64,000 bases of DNA from Ambrosia x helenae (Eukaryota > Streptophyta > Magnoliopsida > Asterales > Asteraceae), in the NCBI GenBank assembly GCA_030844895.1, contig CM061229.1:495162-559161 (forward strand). Direction: 5' to 3'. Positions 63,719-64,000 of this stretch are shown here, one piece after another. Made by a program: the position numbers and the translations under genes. Below the pieces are notes generated by a model that was not told the origin of the DNA, did no database searches, and was given only the letters and a program-made list of their open reading frames with translations. Position 1 is the stretch's first letter; every line of letters starts with the position of its first letter.

Positions 63719-64000
63719 GTAAGTTCATCCCCTTTATGTAATTTGTGTTGTTGAAAATTAAATTTTGTTATTCCTGGATTCAGGGTAGTAACATGTTATT
63801 TGGTTAAAGCTAGCCCACCTGAGTTATATGAGATGATGTATGGTTTGAATTGTATGTAAAGAAAGTCAGTTTTACAAAACAAAAAAAAAAAAAAATTGGG
63901 CTTGATCTGAATGTGTTTGGAGACATACTCCATTCCTTTGTGATTGTTTTGTCATTCAATATGGATTACAAATTCAAATTTCCTTTTATTGATCACAATC

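Noticed and set aside
1..64000. tRNA, rRNA and microRNA genes.
   Set aside because: The only tRNA-like box pairs found belong to SINEs; no full cloverleaf or rRNA sequence was recognised on reading.

Overview
The window is nuclear DNA from a flowering plant, most likely a eudicot and possibly a daisy-family species (family-level placement is weak). The evidence is AT-rich intergenic sequence, intron-containing fragments of plant genes (Rubisco activase, mitochondrial-type aldehyde dehydrogenase, potato inhibitor I, berberine-bridge-like oxidase), and a dense layering of Copia, Gypsy, CACTA, Mutator-like, hAT, Harbinger, Helitron and SINE elements. It reads as a gene-poor, transposon-dominated region. 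Every gene body that could be translated is broken, except a possible first pair of exons of a gene that leaves the window on the right.

Layout. 0-8.7 kb: a Mutator-like element with perfect borders (165-1359), a decayed CACTA element (1385 to about 5.5 kb, minus strand) with its own tandem repeat and a nested MITE, a hAT-type MITE (6909-7475) and an inverted-repeat element (8.24-8.65 kb). 9.09-15.21 kb: a complete, very young LTR element with two almost identical 1.02-kb LTRs and the target duplication GATTA. It has no gag or pol; its interior is a long series of RNA-hairpin-forming inverted repeats, ending in a 1.2-kb array of 19 related hairpins. 15.55-15.88 kb: a GC-rich hAT MITE. 16.05-23.31 kb: Copia-A (minus), split exactly at its protease active site by a 2.65-kb solo Gypsy LTR. 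23.53-29.97 kb: Copia-B (minus), the best preserved pol in the window, with a small CACTA-derived insertion in its RT/RNase H region.

30.5-31.0 kb: 3' exons of a Rubisco activase pseudogene. 31.2-34.6 kb: three related Helitrons, two of them inverted around a Mutator-like element (31981-33232). 35.0-35.35 kb: a potato-inhibitor-I gene with TATA box and intron but two single-base indels, followed by two MITEs, a SINE fragment and a 100-bp assembly gap. 39.3-39.7 kb: a complete SINE. 41.6-46.2 kb: Copia-C, a relative of Copia-B, cut off by Gypsy remnants. 46.2-51.8 kb: two head-to-head Gypsy LTR ends of the Tat type, one carrying an antisense ORF, then a further Gypsy LTR. 52.6-52.8 kb: a copy of the 3' end of the oxidase gene at 59 kb. 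52.93-56.49 kb: a Helitron carrying aldehyde dehydrogenase exons. 58.0-58.7 kb: a hAT MITE. 58.9-60.6 kb: a berberine-bridge-like oxidase gene with three frameshifts. 60.9-61.1 kb: a second SINE. 61.5-62.5 kb: a fourth Helitron with a nested hAT MITE. 62.95 kb to the end: CT/GA-rich leader, ATG and two in-phase exons of an unidentified gene.

How the parts work together. The non-coding LTR element at 9-15 kb must depend on proteins supplied by a coding Copia element. The Helitrons, Mutator-like elements and CACTA derivative are likewise non-autonomous or broken. The most unusual object is the hairpin-structured interior of the 9-15 kb element, where arms change in step and so keep their pairing.
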